The position numbers were made by a program, and so were the translations under genes. Positions 1 through 11,409 of a stretch of DNA of 64,000 bases are shown piece by piece. The stretch is taken from the NCBI RefSeq assembly GCF_029962835.1, contig NC_080579.1, forward strand, positions 79,129,959 to 79,193,958, read 5' to 3'. The stretch is from Magnolia sinica (lineage: Eukaryota; Streptophyta; Magnoliopsida; Magnoliales; Magnoliaceae). Position 1 is the stretch's first letter; each line of letters opens with the position of its first letter. Under the pieces are notes generated by a model. It saw only the letters and a program-made list of their open reading frames with translations. It was not told where the DNA came from and made no database searches.

Positions 1-393
1 CAAATATGGACTGCTCCTCATCTCATTTTGAATTGTCCATTTGAAGCCACCAATGAGACTAGTTTGGACTAGATCAGTTCAATTTTCAGCGCATGATCTA
101 TCCACGAATCTTGGTACGTGGGTTTGATATTGCAATTGGTGGCAAACTATCACCATAGGCTTGTCCTTGGAACATAGGACAAAGCTAAGGTAATATAGTT
201 CACCATCATTTCTAAAATATGTTTATACATCCATCGTGAAATGCATCTAATTAAATTAAGATGGCTTGACTAATAAGATATGCCTTAGCTAAGAATACTC
301 TAAAAATCACACTAATTTACACATTTTGAACTTAGATAGAGAGGATGTAAAGTCTCTCTTATTTATAAGCTTGGATTTCTTTTTTTGTCATTA

Positions 394-396
394 AAA

Positions 397-427
<31 letters not shown>

Positions 428-428
428 A
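394..428. repeat. (AAAT)n microsatellite in unit 1
   Basis: Perfect AAAT tetranucleotide run. An equivalent run is at 1756-1792 in unit 2. In unit 3 the site is irregular A/T sequence and in unit 4 it is poly-A. Confidence 0.85.
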
Positions 429-724
429 AACAACTAAGTCTTACATGGACTATTTATAGGAGTTTTATAAGATGGGCTTAATTAATCAATGGTTTGGATC
501 TACCCTATAGTTAGATATTGTGATCGGGCATATATACCAACGGACACTACTAGAGATAATCAATCTCAAATTCATACAAGGGGAAAAAAAAATCAATCTC
601 AAATTCATACAAGGGGTGGTACACTTGGATTGTAATACATGCATATAGTCTTTGCATAAGCATGGAAACCTATTAACATGTGGAGCCTTACTGGAGGAGT
701 TTTGTGGATTTTAAAATCCTCCAT

Positions 725-766
725 CCAATTTCTATATAAACAAGTTGGGTCCCTAATCCTACATAC

Positions 767-822
<56 letters not shown>
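725..822 (+). promoter_or_regulatory. TATA-box plus CT-tract module, unit 1
   Basis: CCAAT at 725-729 is followed by TATATAAA at 733-740 and then, about 30 bp downstream, a CT dinucleotide run at 769-822. This order matches plant core promoters with a pyrimidine-rich leader. It is a sequence resemblance only; no transcript can be seen. The CT run also creates Arg-Glu and Ser-Leu repeat open frames on the two strands, which I do not call as genes. Confidence 0.4.
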
Positions 823-824
<2 letters not shown>

Positions 825-1760
825 ATCGCACCTTCAGTAATAGCTTCTCAAACAGATATGCTTTCAATTCAGTTGTTTGATCTTCATATTCAATGTATAG
901 TTCAATCATTTTATATTCCATAAATTTAGTTTACACTCTTTTCTTCCACATATGTTAGCTTACTCTAAACTTCATTTATGATTAGGCTTCGAAACTTAGA
1001 GCCCAAGGATTTCAAAATGACTATACACACATCGTGTATGCATACGTGTGTCAAGCCACCCTATGAAGAAACATGCTAATCAAAAATGCCTTGTCTCAGG
1101 AGACAAGTAATCAGCTTCCATATATTTATTCTTTTAAATGGCATCATGGTTGGTGCCGGGCACAAAGTTGTTGAGCATGTGGGAAATTGGCTAGTCCTTG
1201 TGGTAGTTCATCGGACTATTTTTAAGTTGTGGTGTGTCAGTTAAAATGCATTTGGCACACATGTAGGTCAATTCGGACCGTGTAAAACTGAGTGGACTCT
1301 TTTGGATGGAGCACTGTAAAATAATCACTATCATAGAACAATCCTAACCATCAGATTTGTTCATCAAAAATGGATTACTCCTCATCTATTTTTTAATTGT
1401 CCATTTGAAGCCACCAATGAGACTAGTTTGGACTAGATCAGTTCGATTTTCAGCACATGATCTATCCACGAACCTTGGTATGTGGGTTTGATATTACAAT
1501 TGGTGGCAAACTATCACCATAGGCTTGTCCATGGAACATAGGACAAAACTAAGGTAATATAGTTCACCATCATTTCTAAAATATGTTTACACATCCATCG
1601 TGAAATGCATCTAATTAAATTAAGATGGCTTGACTAAGAAGATATGCCTTATCTAAGAATACTCTAAAAATCACACTAATTTACACATTTTGAACTTAGA
1701 TAGAGAGGATGTAAAGTCTCTCTTATTTATAAGCTTGGATTTCTTTTTCTGTCATTAAAA

Positions 1761-1791
<31 letters not shown>

Positions 1792-2090
1792 AAACAACTA
1801 AGTCTTACATGGACTATTTACAGGAGTTTTATAAGATGGGCTTAATTAATCAATGGTTTGGATCTACCTTATAGTTGGATATTGTGATCGGGCATATATA
1901 TCAGCGGACACTACTAGAGATAATCAATCTCAAATTCATACAAGGGGAAAAATTAAAATCAATCTCCAATTCATACAAGGGGTGGTACACTTGGATTGTA
2001 ATACATGCATATAGTCTTTGGATAAGCATGGAAACCTATTAACATGTGGAGCCTTACTGGAGGAGTTTTGTGGATTTTAAAATCCTCCAT

Positions 2091-2132
2091 CCAATTTCTA
2101 TATAAACAAGTTGGGTCCCTAATCCTACATAC

Positions 2133-2172
<40 letters not shown>
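2091..2172 (+). promoter_or_regulatory. TATA-box plus CT-tract module, unit 2
   Basis: The same module as in unit 1: CCAAT just upstream, TATATAAA at 2099-2106, then a shorter CT run at 2135-2172. The CT run has contracted relative to units 1 and 3 while the flanking sequence is nearly unchanged, as expected of a microsatellite inside a duplicated unit. Confidence 0.38.
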
Positions 2173-2174
<2 letters not shown>

Positions 2175-3417
2175 ATCGCACCTTCAGTAATAGCTTCTCA
2201 AACAGATATGCTTTCAATTCAGTTGTTTGATCTTCATATTCAATGTATAGTTCAATCATTTTATATTCCATAAATTTAGTTTACACTCTTTTCTTCCACA
2301 TATGTTAGCTTACTCTAAACTTCATTTATGATTAGGCTTCGAAACTTAGAGCCCAAGGATTTCAAAATGACTATACACACATCATGCATGCATACGTGTG
2401 TCAAGCCACCCTATGAAGAAACATGCTAATCAAAAATGCCTTGAACAAGTAATTAGCTTCCATATATTTATTCTTTTAAATGGCATCATGGTTGGTGCCA
2501 GGCACAAAGTTGTTGAGCTTGTGGAAAATTGGCTAGTCCTTGTGGTAGGTCATCGGACTATTTTTAAGTTGTGGTGTGTTAGCTAAAATGCATTTGGCAC
2601 ACATGTAGGTCAATTCGGACCGTGTAAAACTGAGTGGACTCTTTTGGATGGAGCATTGTAAAATAATCATCATCATAGAACAATCCTAACCATCAAATTT
2701 GTTCATCAAATATGGACTGCTCCTCATCTCATTTTGAATTGTCCATTTGAAGCCACCAATGAGACTAGTTTGGACTAGATCAGTTCAATTTTCAGCGCAT
2801 GATCTATCCACGAATCTTGGTACGTGGGTTTGATATTGCAATTGGTGGCAAACTATCACCATAGGCTTGTCCTTGGAACATAGGACAAAGCTAAGGTAAT
2901 ATAGTTCACCATCATTTTTAAAATATGTTTATACATCCACTGTGAAATGCATCTAATTAAATTCAGATGGCTTGATTAATAAGATATACCTTATCTAAGA
3001 ATACTCTAAAAATCACACTAATTTACACGTTTTGAACTTAGAGAGGATGTAAAGTCTCTCTTATTTATAAGCTTGGATTTCTTTTTCTGCCATTAAAAAT
3101 AAAAATTATATATAAAAAAAAACTAAATCTTACATGGACTTTTTATAAGAGTTTTATAATGTGGGCTTAATTAATCAATGGTTTGGATCTGCCTTATAGT
3201 TAGATATTGTGATCGGGCATATATGTCAGTGGACACTACTAGAGATAATCAATCTCAAATTCATACAAAGGAAAAAAAAATAAAATCAATCTCCAATTCA
3301 TACAAGGGGTGGTACACTTGGATTGTAATACATGCATATAGTCTTTGGATAAGCATGGAAACCTATTAACATGTGGAGCCTTACTGGAGGAGTTTTGTGG
3401 ATTTTAAAATCCTCCAT

Positions 3418-3459
3418 CCAATTTCTATATAAACAAGTTGGGTCCCTAATCCTACATAC

Positions 3460-3515
<56 letters not shown>
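3418..3515 (+). promoter_or_regulatory. TATA-box plus CT-tract module, unit 3
   Basis: TATATAAA at 3426-3433 and CT run at 3462-3515. The flanks are almost identical to unit 1, in line with units 1 and 3 being copies of one dimer half. Function is inferred only from motif order. Confidence 0.38.
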
Positions 3516-3517
<2 letters not shown>

Positions 3518-4735
3518 ATCGCACCTTCAGTAATAGCTTCTCAAACAGATATGCTTTCAATTCAGTTGTTTGATCTTCATATTCAATGTATAGTTCAATC
3601 ATTTTATATTCCATAAATTTAGTTTACACTCTTTTCTTCCACATATGTTAGCTTACTCTAAACTTCATTAATGATTGGGCTTCGAAACTTAGAGCCAAAG
3701 GTTTTTAGAATGACTATACACACATCATGCATGCATACGTGTGTCAAGCCACCCTATGAAAAAACATGCTAATCAAAAATGCCTTGTCTCAGGAGACAAG
3801 CAATCAACTTTCATATATTTATTCTTTTAAATGGCATCATGGTTGGTGCCGGGCACAAAGTTGTTGAGCATGTGGGAAATTGGCTAGTCCATGTGGTAGT
3901 TCATCGGACTATTTTTAAGTTGTGGTGTGTCAGTTAAAATGCATTTGGCACACATGTAGGTCAATTCGGACCGTGTAAAACTGAGTGGACTCTTTTGGAT
4001 GGAGCACTGTAAAATAATCACTATCATAGAACAATCCTAACCATCAGATTTGTTCATCAAAAATGGATTACTCCTCATCTATTTTTTAATTGTCCATTTG
4101 AAGCCACCAATGAGACTAGTTTGGACTAGATCAGTTCGATTTTCAGCACATGATCTATCCACGAACCTTGGTATGTGGGTTTGATATTACAATTGGTGGC
4201 AAACTATCACCATAGGCTTGTCCATGGAACATAGGACAAAACTAAGGTAATATAGTTCACCATCATTTTTAAAATATGCTTCACATCCACCGTGAAATGC
4301 ATCTAATTAAATTCAGATGGCTTGACTAATAAGATATGCCTTATCTAACAATACTCTAAAAATCACACTAATTTACACGCTTTGAACTTAGATAGAGAGG
4401 ATGTAGAGTCTCTCTTATTTATAAGCTTGGATTTCTTTTTCAATCATTAAAAAAAAAAAAAAAAAAAAAAAAAAACTAAGTCTTACATGGACTTTTTATA
4501 AGAGTTTTATACAATGGGCTTAATTAATCAATGGTTTGGATCTACCTTATAGTTGGATATTGTGATCGGGCATACATACCAGCGGACACTACTAGAGATA
4601 ATTAATCTCAAATTCATACAAGGGAAAAAAAAAAAAATCAATCTCAAATTCATCCACGGGGTGGTACACTTGGATTGTAATACATGCATATAGTCTTTGG
4701 ATAAGCATGGAAACCTATTAACATGTGGAGCCTTA

Positions 4736-4753
4736 CTGGAGGAGTTTCCATAC

Positions 4754-4798
<45 letters not shown>
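4736..4798 (+). repeat. Unit 4 module lacking its TATA box, with CT tract
   Basis: Unit 4 runs from 'ggaggagtttcca' directly into 'tacgtctctc' (junction near 4748-4752). About 70 bp present in units 1-3, including the CCAAT/TATATAAA segment, are missing. The CT run at 4754-4798 remains. An A run at about 4449-4475 replaces the AAAT repeat seen in units 1 and 2. Confidence 0.8.
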
Positions 4799-4799
<1 letters not shown>

Positions 4800-5658
4800 A
4801 TCGCACCTTCAGTAATAGCTTCTCAAATAGATATGCTTTCAATTCAATTGTTTGATCTTCATATTCAATGTATAGTTCAATCATTTTATATCCTATAAAT
4901 TTAGTTTACACTCTTTTCTTCCACATATGTTAGGTTACTCTAAACTTCATTTATGATTGGGCTTTGAAACTTAGAGCCAAAGGTTTTCAAAATGACTATA
5001 CACACATCATGCATGCATACGTGTGTCAAGCCACCCTATGAAAAAACATGCTAATCAAAAATGCCTTGTCTCAGGAGACAAGTAATCAGCTTCCATATAT
5101 TTATTCTTTCAAATGGCATCATGGTTGGTGCCGGGCACAAAGTTGTTGAGCTTGCGGGAAATTGGCTAGTCCTTGTGGTAGGTCATTGGACTATTTTTAA
5201 GTTGTGGTGTGTCAGCTAAAATGCATTTGGCACACATGTAGGTCAATTCGGACCGTGTAAAACTGAGTGGACTCTTTTGGATGGAGCACTGTAAAATAAT
5301 CACTATCATAGAACAATCCTAACCATCAGATTTGTTCATCAAATATGGACTGCTCCTCATCTCATTTTTAATTGTCCATTTGAAGCCACCAATGAGATTA
5401 GTTTGGACTAGATCAGTTCGATTTTCAGCACATGATCCATCCACGAACCTTGGTACGTGGGCTTGATATTGCAATTGGTGGCAAACTATCACCATGGGCT
5501 TGTCCATGGAACATAGGACAAAGCTAAGGTAATATAGTTCACCATCATTTTTAAAATATGTTTATACAGCCACTGTGAAATGCATCTAATTTAATTCAGA
5601 TGGCTTGACTAATAAGATATGCCTTATCTAAGAATACTCTAAAAATCACACTAATTTA

Positions 5659-7073
5659 ACTATCATAATGATTTAATTTAGCAGTTACAAAATGAACAAT
5701 TAAATGATGAACATTCCATTTCAATGGACAAAAATCCATTTAGTTGAATGATTCTGCATGGTGAGATTATTGGGCAATTCTCCATTCACAATGGGACCCA
5801 TGATATCGATGGTCCAGATTCTCACACATTTATCACTTATGTTGTAGATGAGTTGCTGCCATTTTAGAAGTAAAAAATGAATTATCATCATAGTCTACCC
5901 AGATGCTATAAACTAGCTAGAATTCTTTACTCCGTGATTGTTGATTATTCAGTTCTTTGATTCCATATAAATTTAAGATGCTCTCGTTTTTTAGATTTCA
6001 ATTGTCAACCATGTTTGGCAAAATGTAGTCACGACTTTTATTTATTTATTTTTAAAATTAATTACTTGTCGATGAGATCTGCCTCCGACCTGCCAACATG
6101 GTAAAGATGTGTGGCAGGAGTATTGTGAACATGCCGGACCTTAATAATCAATTAATCATTGTGGCTGCATTGCATGTAGATGCGGTGGACTGTTGGTTTT
6201 TATAACTTATTTTTCAAAACCCAAGTGGCCCAAGTCAATGTTATTTTAGGATATGATTGTGTTGAGAATCCTATTTCAGATCTTGTTTCATCTGATGATG
6301 CTAACCACCTAAAAATGGCTTGAATACTTACGATCTAATGTATTATAGTAGAATGTGTCATTAGTTTGGACCTTTTATCATCTTGAGTATACCTTTGATT
6401 GTCCACTTGTCTCAAAAATCACTTTGATCCAATGATTCTAGTCATTAGATTAGTGGATCGGAAATTGATGGTCCATATTTATTATACTAAACAAGATAAT
6501 CCTGACCATCATGAAATTCACTTTAGTCAGATAATCCTGACCATGAAATTAATGGCTAGGAAACTATATATGGTGAATATTGATGATATATAACAAAGAT
6601 TAATGTCTTTTCATAACCTAGACCGTCCATGATGTGGGGCCCACTTTTGGTTGCCATCCCTTTGAAAACTTACTACTCTAACACAATGAACTTAACCATC
6701 TAAATCAAGGATTGGAAATGGACGGTGCATACTTATTATAATAATTTAGCTTGCTCGCGTTGGGGTGACTGAGAATTAGAGAATTAGAGACAACTTGATA
6801 CTCTTGCAGAGTGTGATAGATGATATGCTGGCAAATAGAAATTACTTAGAAATCGCATACATGACATATAAGTGGAACTAAGACGTTCAAGTTATGTAAT
6901 TTCTTGTATTATGAATAAAAATAACACATTTGATTACCTTACCATAGACATTTAGGATGGTTAAAAATAAAGAAATCTGATGGTCCCATCTCAACAAACA
7001 AGCATCAAGGAATGGAGGTTTGGTTGTCTAACCAGTCTAATTTTACGACTACCCTATCAAAATCAAGGGTGAC
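5659..7073. other. Non-coding AT-rich stretch
   Basis: Sequence after the breakdown of the tandem array. I see no long open frame, tRNA or clear mobile-element terminus. A short local repeat occurs around 6490-6555, where 'ataatcctgaccat' appears twice. A fragment near 6630 carries the 'gatgtggggcccac' motif of the fold-back family found elsewhere in the window. Confidence 0.5.
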
Positions 7074-7587
7074 TCTCCCCCAACTGTTTACTTTGGTGTA
7101 GTCCACTTGAATCACCGGCCAACGTGAAAGTTTGGGGCTTGGACCTAACGTGGCATTACACATCTAATGGTCAGAGTAGATTTCACATTTACATTATGGT
7201 GATCTGCGGGAAAGATCAAGAGCACAGGCCATCCCTCTCCCAACAATTAAAGGAATATAGACATATCTACTGATATATCAAAAAAGGAAATATTATAGGA
7301 ATGGGGCCCACTGTGATGTGGATGTGAAATCCACTTTGACCATTAGATGCACAATCTTATATTAGGCCAGGGCCTTAAAATCAAGCTTACCTTTGATTTA
7401 AGTGGGCCAATCAAAGGAAATAGTTGGGAGGGATGTTGGCGCTTGATATTTACAGGATTTACCATGATAATTATGTGAAATCCACTCCAACTATTAGATG
7501 TGACACCACAATTTATGCCTGTGGCCCAAAAGTCAGGTTCCTTCGTGATTGAAATGGGCCACACCAAGGGAAATAGTTTGAAGGGTG
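7074..7587. repeat. Fold-back repeat with one inverted and two direct arms
   Basis: The segment at about 7074-7200 (around 'taatggtcagagtagatttcacat') is the reverse complement, with mismatches, of the segment at about 7316-7431 ('gtgaaatccactttgacc'). A second direct copy lies at about 7467-7587. All share the flanking 'gggccacaccaagggaaatagtt' theme. The result is a hairpin-capable block. It may be a MITE or a rearranged relic; no target duplication was identified. Confidence 0.7.
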
Positions 7588-7924
7588 CGTGTTGTAATGC
7601 ATACTATCTCCAATCATGTGGACCACATGAATCATAGATGGAGTTGATTTTTGGCCCTTGAGCCTAACATGGGGTGAATCACCTAATGATTTTTATTTTT
7701 ATTTTAAAAAAGGCACTGGAATGTAATTTCTATATAAGTAGGTAGTTCATTTTCCTTTTCTTTTTATTTTAAAAAATACCTATCATATAACTGTCCCTCG
7801 AGGAGATCCAGTCTCATTAATACTACGGGAGGGTATGCTTCGCTGGTTTCACAGGTACGTAGGTGGGTTGACTCAACCATACACGTGAATGGACCGGATT
7901 TATTGCAAAAGTCTTTGGCATGAA

Positions 7925-8508
7925 TTTCCTGCGAAAGTATGTTAGGTGGGGCCCACAGCGATGTTTGTGAGAAAGTCACCCCATTCATCCGCTTTGAGAT
8001 CTCATTTTACGACATGCGACCAAAAATAATGAGTATTCAAAACTTAATTTGGTCACGAGAGAGGAAACGGTGGGCTTCAGTGCGAATCATTGAAATATTT
8101 TTGGGGATATAAAATTTTTGTGTCAGGATTGGGGCTTTTTTTTGTGTTTTTTTTGTTTTGTTTTTAGTATTTTCGCTTCATCCCCGTGGTAATGACCTTA
8201 CAAACGGTTTGGATGGCATATAAACATCAAGATGTAGCCCAGGAAGGTTTCAACGGTACCGATTTCTTTCTCCAATTTTCCCTCTCGTGTGACACGCTTG
8301 AGTTTTGGATCCACCTAATTTTTGGTCGCAATTACTAAAATGAGCACTCAAAACGGATGGACGGGGTGGATTTCTCACAAACATCTCCGTGGGCCGCACC
8401 CACTGAAATAAGCACTCAAAACGGATGGACGGGGTGGATTTCTCACAAACATCGGCCCCACCCAGCATCCTTGCGCAGGAACTTCCTGCTCAAGGCTTTC
8501 GCAGGAAA
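7925..8508. repeat. Fold-back element ending TTTCCTGCGAAAG / CTTTCGCAGGAAA
   Basis: The ends at 7925-7937 and 8496-8508 are exact 13-bp inverted repeats. Inside, 'gatgtttgtgagaaagtcaccccattcatcc' on the left is mirrored by the right arm at about 8260-8460, so the arms pair over roughly 200 bp. The loop contains T-rich sequence at about 8135-8165. The right arm carries a local tandem duplication (8338-8461). No coding capacity. This fits a MITE-like or hairpin repeat; target duplication not resolved. Confidence 0.75.
8338..8461. repeat. Tandem duplication of ~62 bp
   Basis: 'gcactcaaaacggatgg' followed by 'ttctcacaaacatc' occurs twice in a row, the copies being nearly identical except for the ends ('tccgtgggccgcacc' against 'ggccccaccc'). 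It lies in the right arm of the surrounding fold-back element. Confidence 0.85.
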
Positions 8509-8524
8509 TCCGCGTCCCACGTGA

Positions 8525-9330
8525 AAAATGCACGTGGCACGGTTGGTGCAATCAAGACCTTCCAAATCTCTGACCCAACCGTGGATTGAGCAAGCATTAA
8601 CAAAAGACTGCACCTCATGATAAAATGTTAACCATATGATATTTTCCTGTCGTATTTGGTCAACTAACTATTACTTTTAACCGTACATTTTACAGCCACT
8701 AAATGAATGGCTAGGATCACTTGATTAATATTCTTTAGAGACATGTTCCATCTACAATGGAATGCATGATTTTGATGGTCGGGATAGCTGTATAACAGTG
8801 CGACATGTGACCAACAGTGGTGATTGAACGCCCACCGTTAAAAACTTTTTGACGGTTGGATCGGACTTATATTTGTATTTTCCCTTTATTCAGGTCTCCG
8901 TGAGCTAATCAACATATTCGAAGGGCAAATAAATATTACGGTAGGCCTTAGGAAGTTTTTAACGGTGGGCGTTTAATCACTACTGTTCTGTTTTCATGTA
9001 CTGTGTTTCACATGAGATTTTGATTTGCCTCATTTATGAGCTCATGCCCTAGATAACGATATAAAATGGATGAAAGGCGTGGATAAAACAAATACACCAT
9101 TGTGGGGCCCCCAGGACGAGTAGGCAACAGTCTATGATGGACACAGATCGCCTGCAACACTGACCACAGAAAGTTACTTAAGTGGGAAGCCAATGGAGCC
9201 CACCGGGATGTTTGGGGGGGGGGGGCTGCTTGAACTTTGGATTTGTAAATGAGACTTTCTTCTGGAAAAAATGAGACAGATCCAAAACTCAAGAGACGCC
9301 CACCTTTGAAACCTTGTGAGGCCATATAAG
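8525..9330. repeat. Dispersed repeat, copy 1 (partner near 49252-49940), with fold-back core
   Basis: This stretch matches 49252-49940 in the same order: 'cacgtggcacggttgg', 'gacccaacc', 'caactaactattactttt', 'acagccactaaatg', 'gacatgttccatcta' and onwards. The part from about 8797 to 9130 is a fold-back of the GGGCCCAC family ('agtggtgattgaacgcccacc' against 'ggtgggcgtttaatcact'). A G homopolymer lies near 9216-9226. No coding region is supported. Confidence 0.75.
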
Positions 9331-9584
9331 ATTTGAATTAGGCTAGTATTTTTGCATTTTCAAAACTAGAATGGCATGTAATATCACATTGGACCCCATA
9401 AGGTTTTCACCTAGGCATTTCCCTCTCCAAATTTTCCTGTTTTGTGGCCCACTTGAGTTTTGGATTTGCCTCTTTTTTTGCTCGTCCTAAAAATGAATTT
9501 GCAAATTGGATGGATAGAAGGATTTCTTACAAACATCGAGGGTGGGTGTCCTTTGTTTTTACCTTTTAAGACTCTATGTCCAAC
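9310..9584. repeat. Remnant of a fold-back element next to the hAT insertion
   Basis: The order 'aggccatataagatttgaattaggc', 'cccacttgagttttggat', 'ggatttcttacaaacatc', 'ttttaagactc' also occurs at about 52360-52640. It ends at the TATACACA target duplication of the large hAT-bounded block. Confidence 0.6.
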
Positions 9585-10007
9585 TATACACATTAGGACA
9601 GAAAGTCGGGCAAGTTTAACCTACTGACCCGTGACTGACACGACATTGGGTTGGGCTCAGGCAAGATGTATCAGGTCTAGTCTTGAGCTTGAGCTATATA
9701 AACACTAACCCGATAAAACTTGGGTCGGGCTTGGATTGTCCGATGGATATATAAGTGTTAAGCTCAAATCCGGAAATCGGATTCACAGGAATCCCGATTG
9801 CCAAATCCGATGCCGACAGCCTTCCTAGTACCCCATTCTCGGCTCCTAGTGTCCGTATGCTAGGTTCTGATCTTGGGATTCTATAAGGAGGATTTTCTAG
9901 TATACATTTATCTCGTAAGAAGCATAACCACAAGTTTACCCAAATACAAGGCAACATCATCATCATCACATATCCACTAATATAAACATTTGAGTACAAT
10001 GTTGAAA

Positions 10008-10009
10008 GG

Positions 10010-10042
<33 letters not shown>
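10008..10042. repeat. (TA)n microsatellite
   Basis: Perfect AT dinucleotide run inside L copy 1, at a position where the L copies at 32741 and 59915 have no such run. Confidence 0.9.
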
Positions 10043-10045
<3 letters not shown>

Positions 10046-11409
10046 AAGCTCCAGAAGTCAGTTGCGTGCTCCAAGCTCGACGCTGGTGCAACCTAAAGTC
10101 ACCTACACGCATCTATCGTGCATAAGCTTATAGAAAGCTTAGAGGGTAGTGTAAGTGTGTACACAAGATAAGTGTCAATTATTCAATGCAATGTCATAAT
10201 CATACAATGTCAGAAATATTGGCAAGTTCATAAATCATATGATGACAGAGTAAGTAGAAATACTAACAAGTCAATGAGTCATAGAGAGCCAAATAACAGA
10301 TGCCAAGGGTATAATGCAATATGTAAATCCTACTAAGTCCGTCCAGGCCATATAAGTACAGAAAACATAACAACCCAAAATGTTATATGCCTACGGATGC
10401 AATATGCGATGCGAATGAAATGACCAAGCAGAAGTGTGAGGTCGGGATGATAGTATGTAGTATTGCAGACTACGAGGTCCATCGCAAAAGACTTCTATCC
10501 AAACCAGTCTCATATCTAAATTTGGATAGTCAGACTCAATGTGGTAAACTCCTGATCTTAGGTTACTCGTGCGCTCAACCGAAATTCTGGCCATGCAAAG
10601 GTACACATAACAAATAGTTGCGCACCACCAGCCCGAATGGATAGTGAATGAATGAATGAATGAGTATGCAATTCTTGCTCAATAAGTCCACATATTAGTA
10701 CAGTTCCTCTCTTGGATCATCACCGGGGTTTAGTACATTCTACATGCAAATCGCTGCCCATTGACGCACGACCATGCAAGTGGAAGAGATATCCGCTTGA
10801 CTAGTAGTCAGCCAATACCTACCCGACATGTTGATAGCGGACCCATTCATGAGCTGGTCAAACTCAGTCTAGCTATGCCCCCTACCCTCGGGCGGGTAAG
10901 GCCACACCCTCTCTCAACCGACCACGAGACTAGGAAACGTGGCCTCCTGGTATTCGGTATTCGAGCGCTCATGTATCCACTCAGTCTCGACGTTGAGGAG
11001 TCCTCTGGTACTAAGAGGGTTTAGGAATTTTCACCCAGGGCCATGTATGACAGCCTAATGCTAGAACAAATTTTCGGTGTCCCGTCTGGCCATCCACGAT
11101 ATGCCTGTGGAGGCTACGGCCCTAATGTTACTAGGGCACATAATGCAAGATGCATGAGTCATACAATCCAGTCATGCATCAATCCTGCGCATACCATGCG
11201 CTCATATGAGATAACCTCCGCCTATCAGGGAGTCTCATAACAATCTGCCCAATGACATATGCAATGGTCAACCACATCTCATAACAAACATACAGATAAT
11301 GCGTATGGGCATGTATCATGATGCTATACTGTTACATACTCATAATCGGTATCAATAACCGGCATCGACAATCAACCACAACAATGTGGACATTTAACCA
11401 ACATTGCCC

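Larger units (their letters stand above)
1..5658. repeat. Tandem array of a ~1.35-kb unit, dimeric A-B-A-B-A' order
   Basis: Five successive units begin at 1, 1365, 2707, 4058 and 5340, each opening with a variant of 'caaatatggactgctcc'. Spacings are 1364, 1342, 1351 and 1282 bp. Units 1 and 3 share one set of variants (ctgctcctcatctcattttg; cagcgcatgatc), and units 2 and 4 share another (attactcctcatctatttttt; cagcacatgatc). The array is therefore a dimer of about 2.7 kb that was itself duplicated. Unit 5 is A-like and breaks off near 5658. The first unit starts at the window edge, so the array probably extends to the left. No unit holds a convincing protein; its open frames are built on the CT tract. 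Origin is unknown; it could be a duplicated promoter region or a young satellite. Confidence 0.93.

Noticed and set aside
605..923. Open frames on both strands over the CT tract (also at 3298-3616)
   Set aside because: The proteins are Arg-Glu or Ser-Leu runs encoded by the CT microsatellite and recur only because the unit is duplicated.
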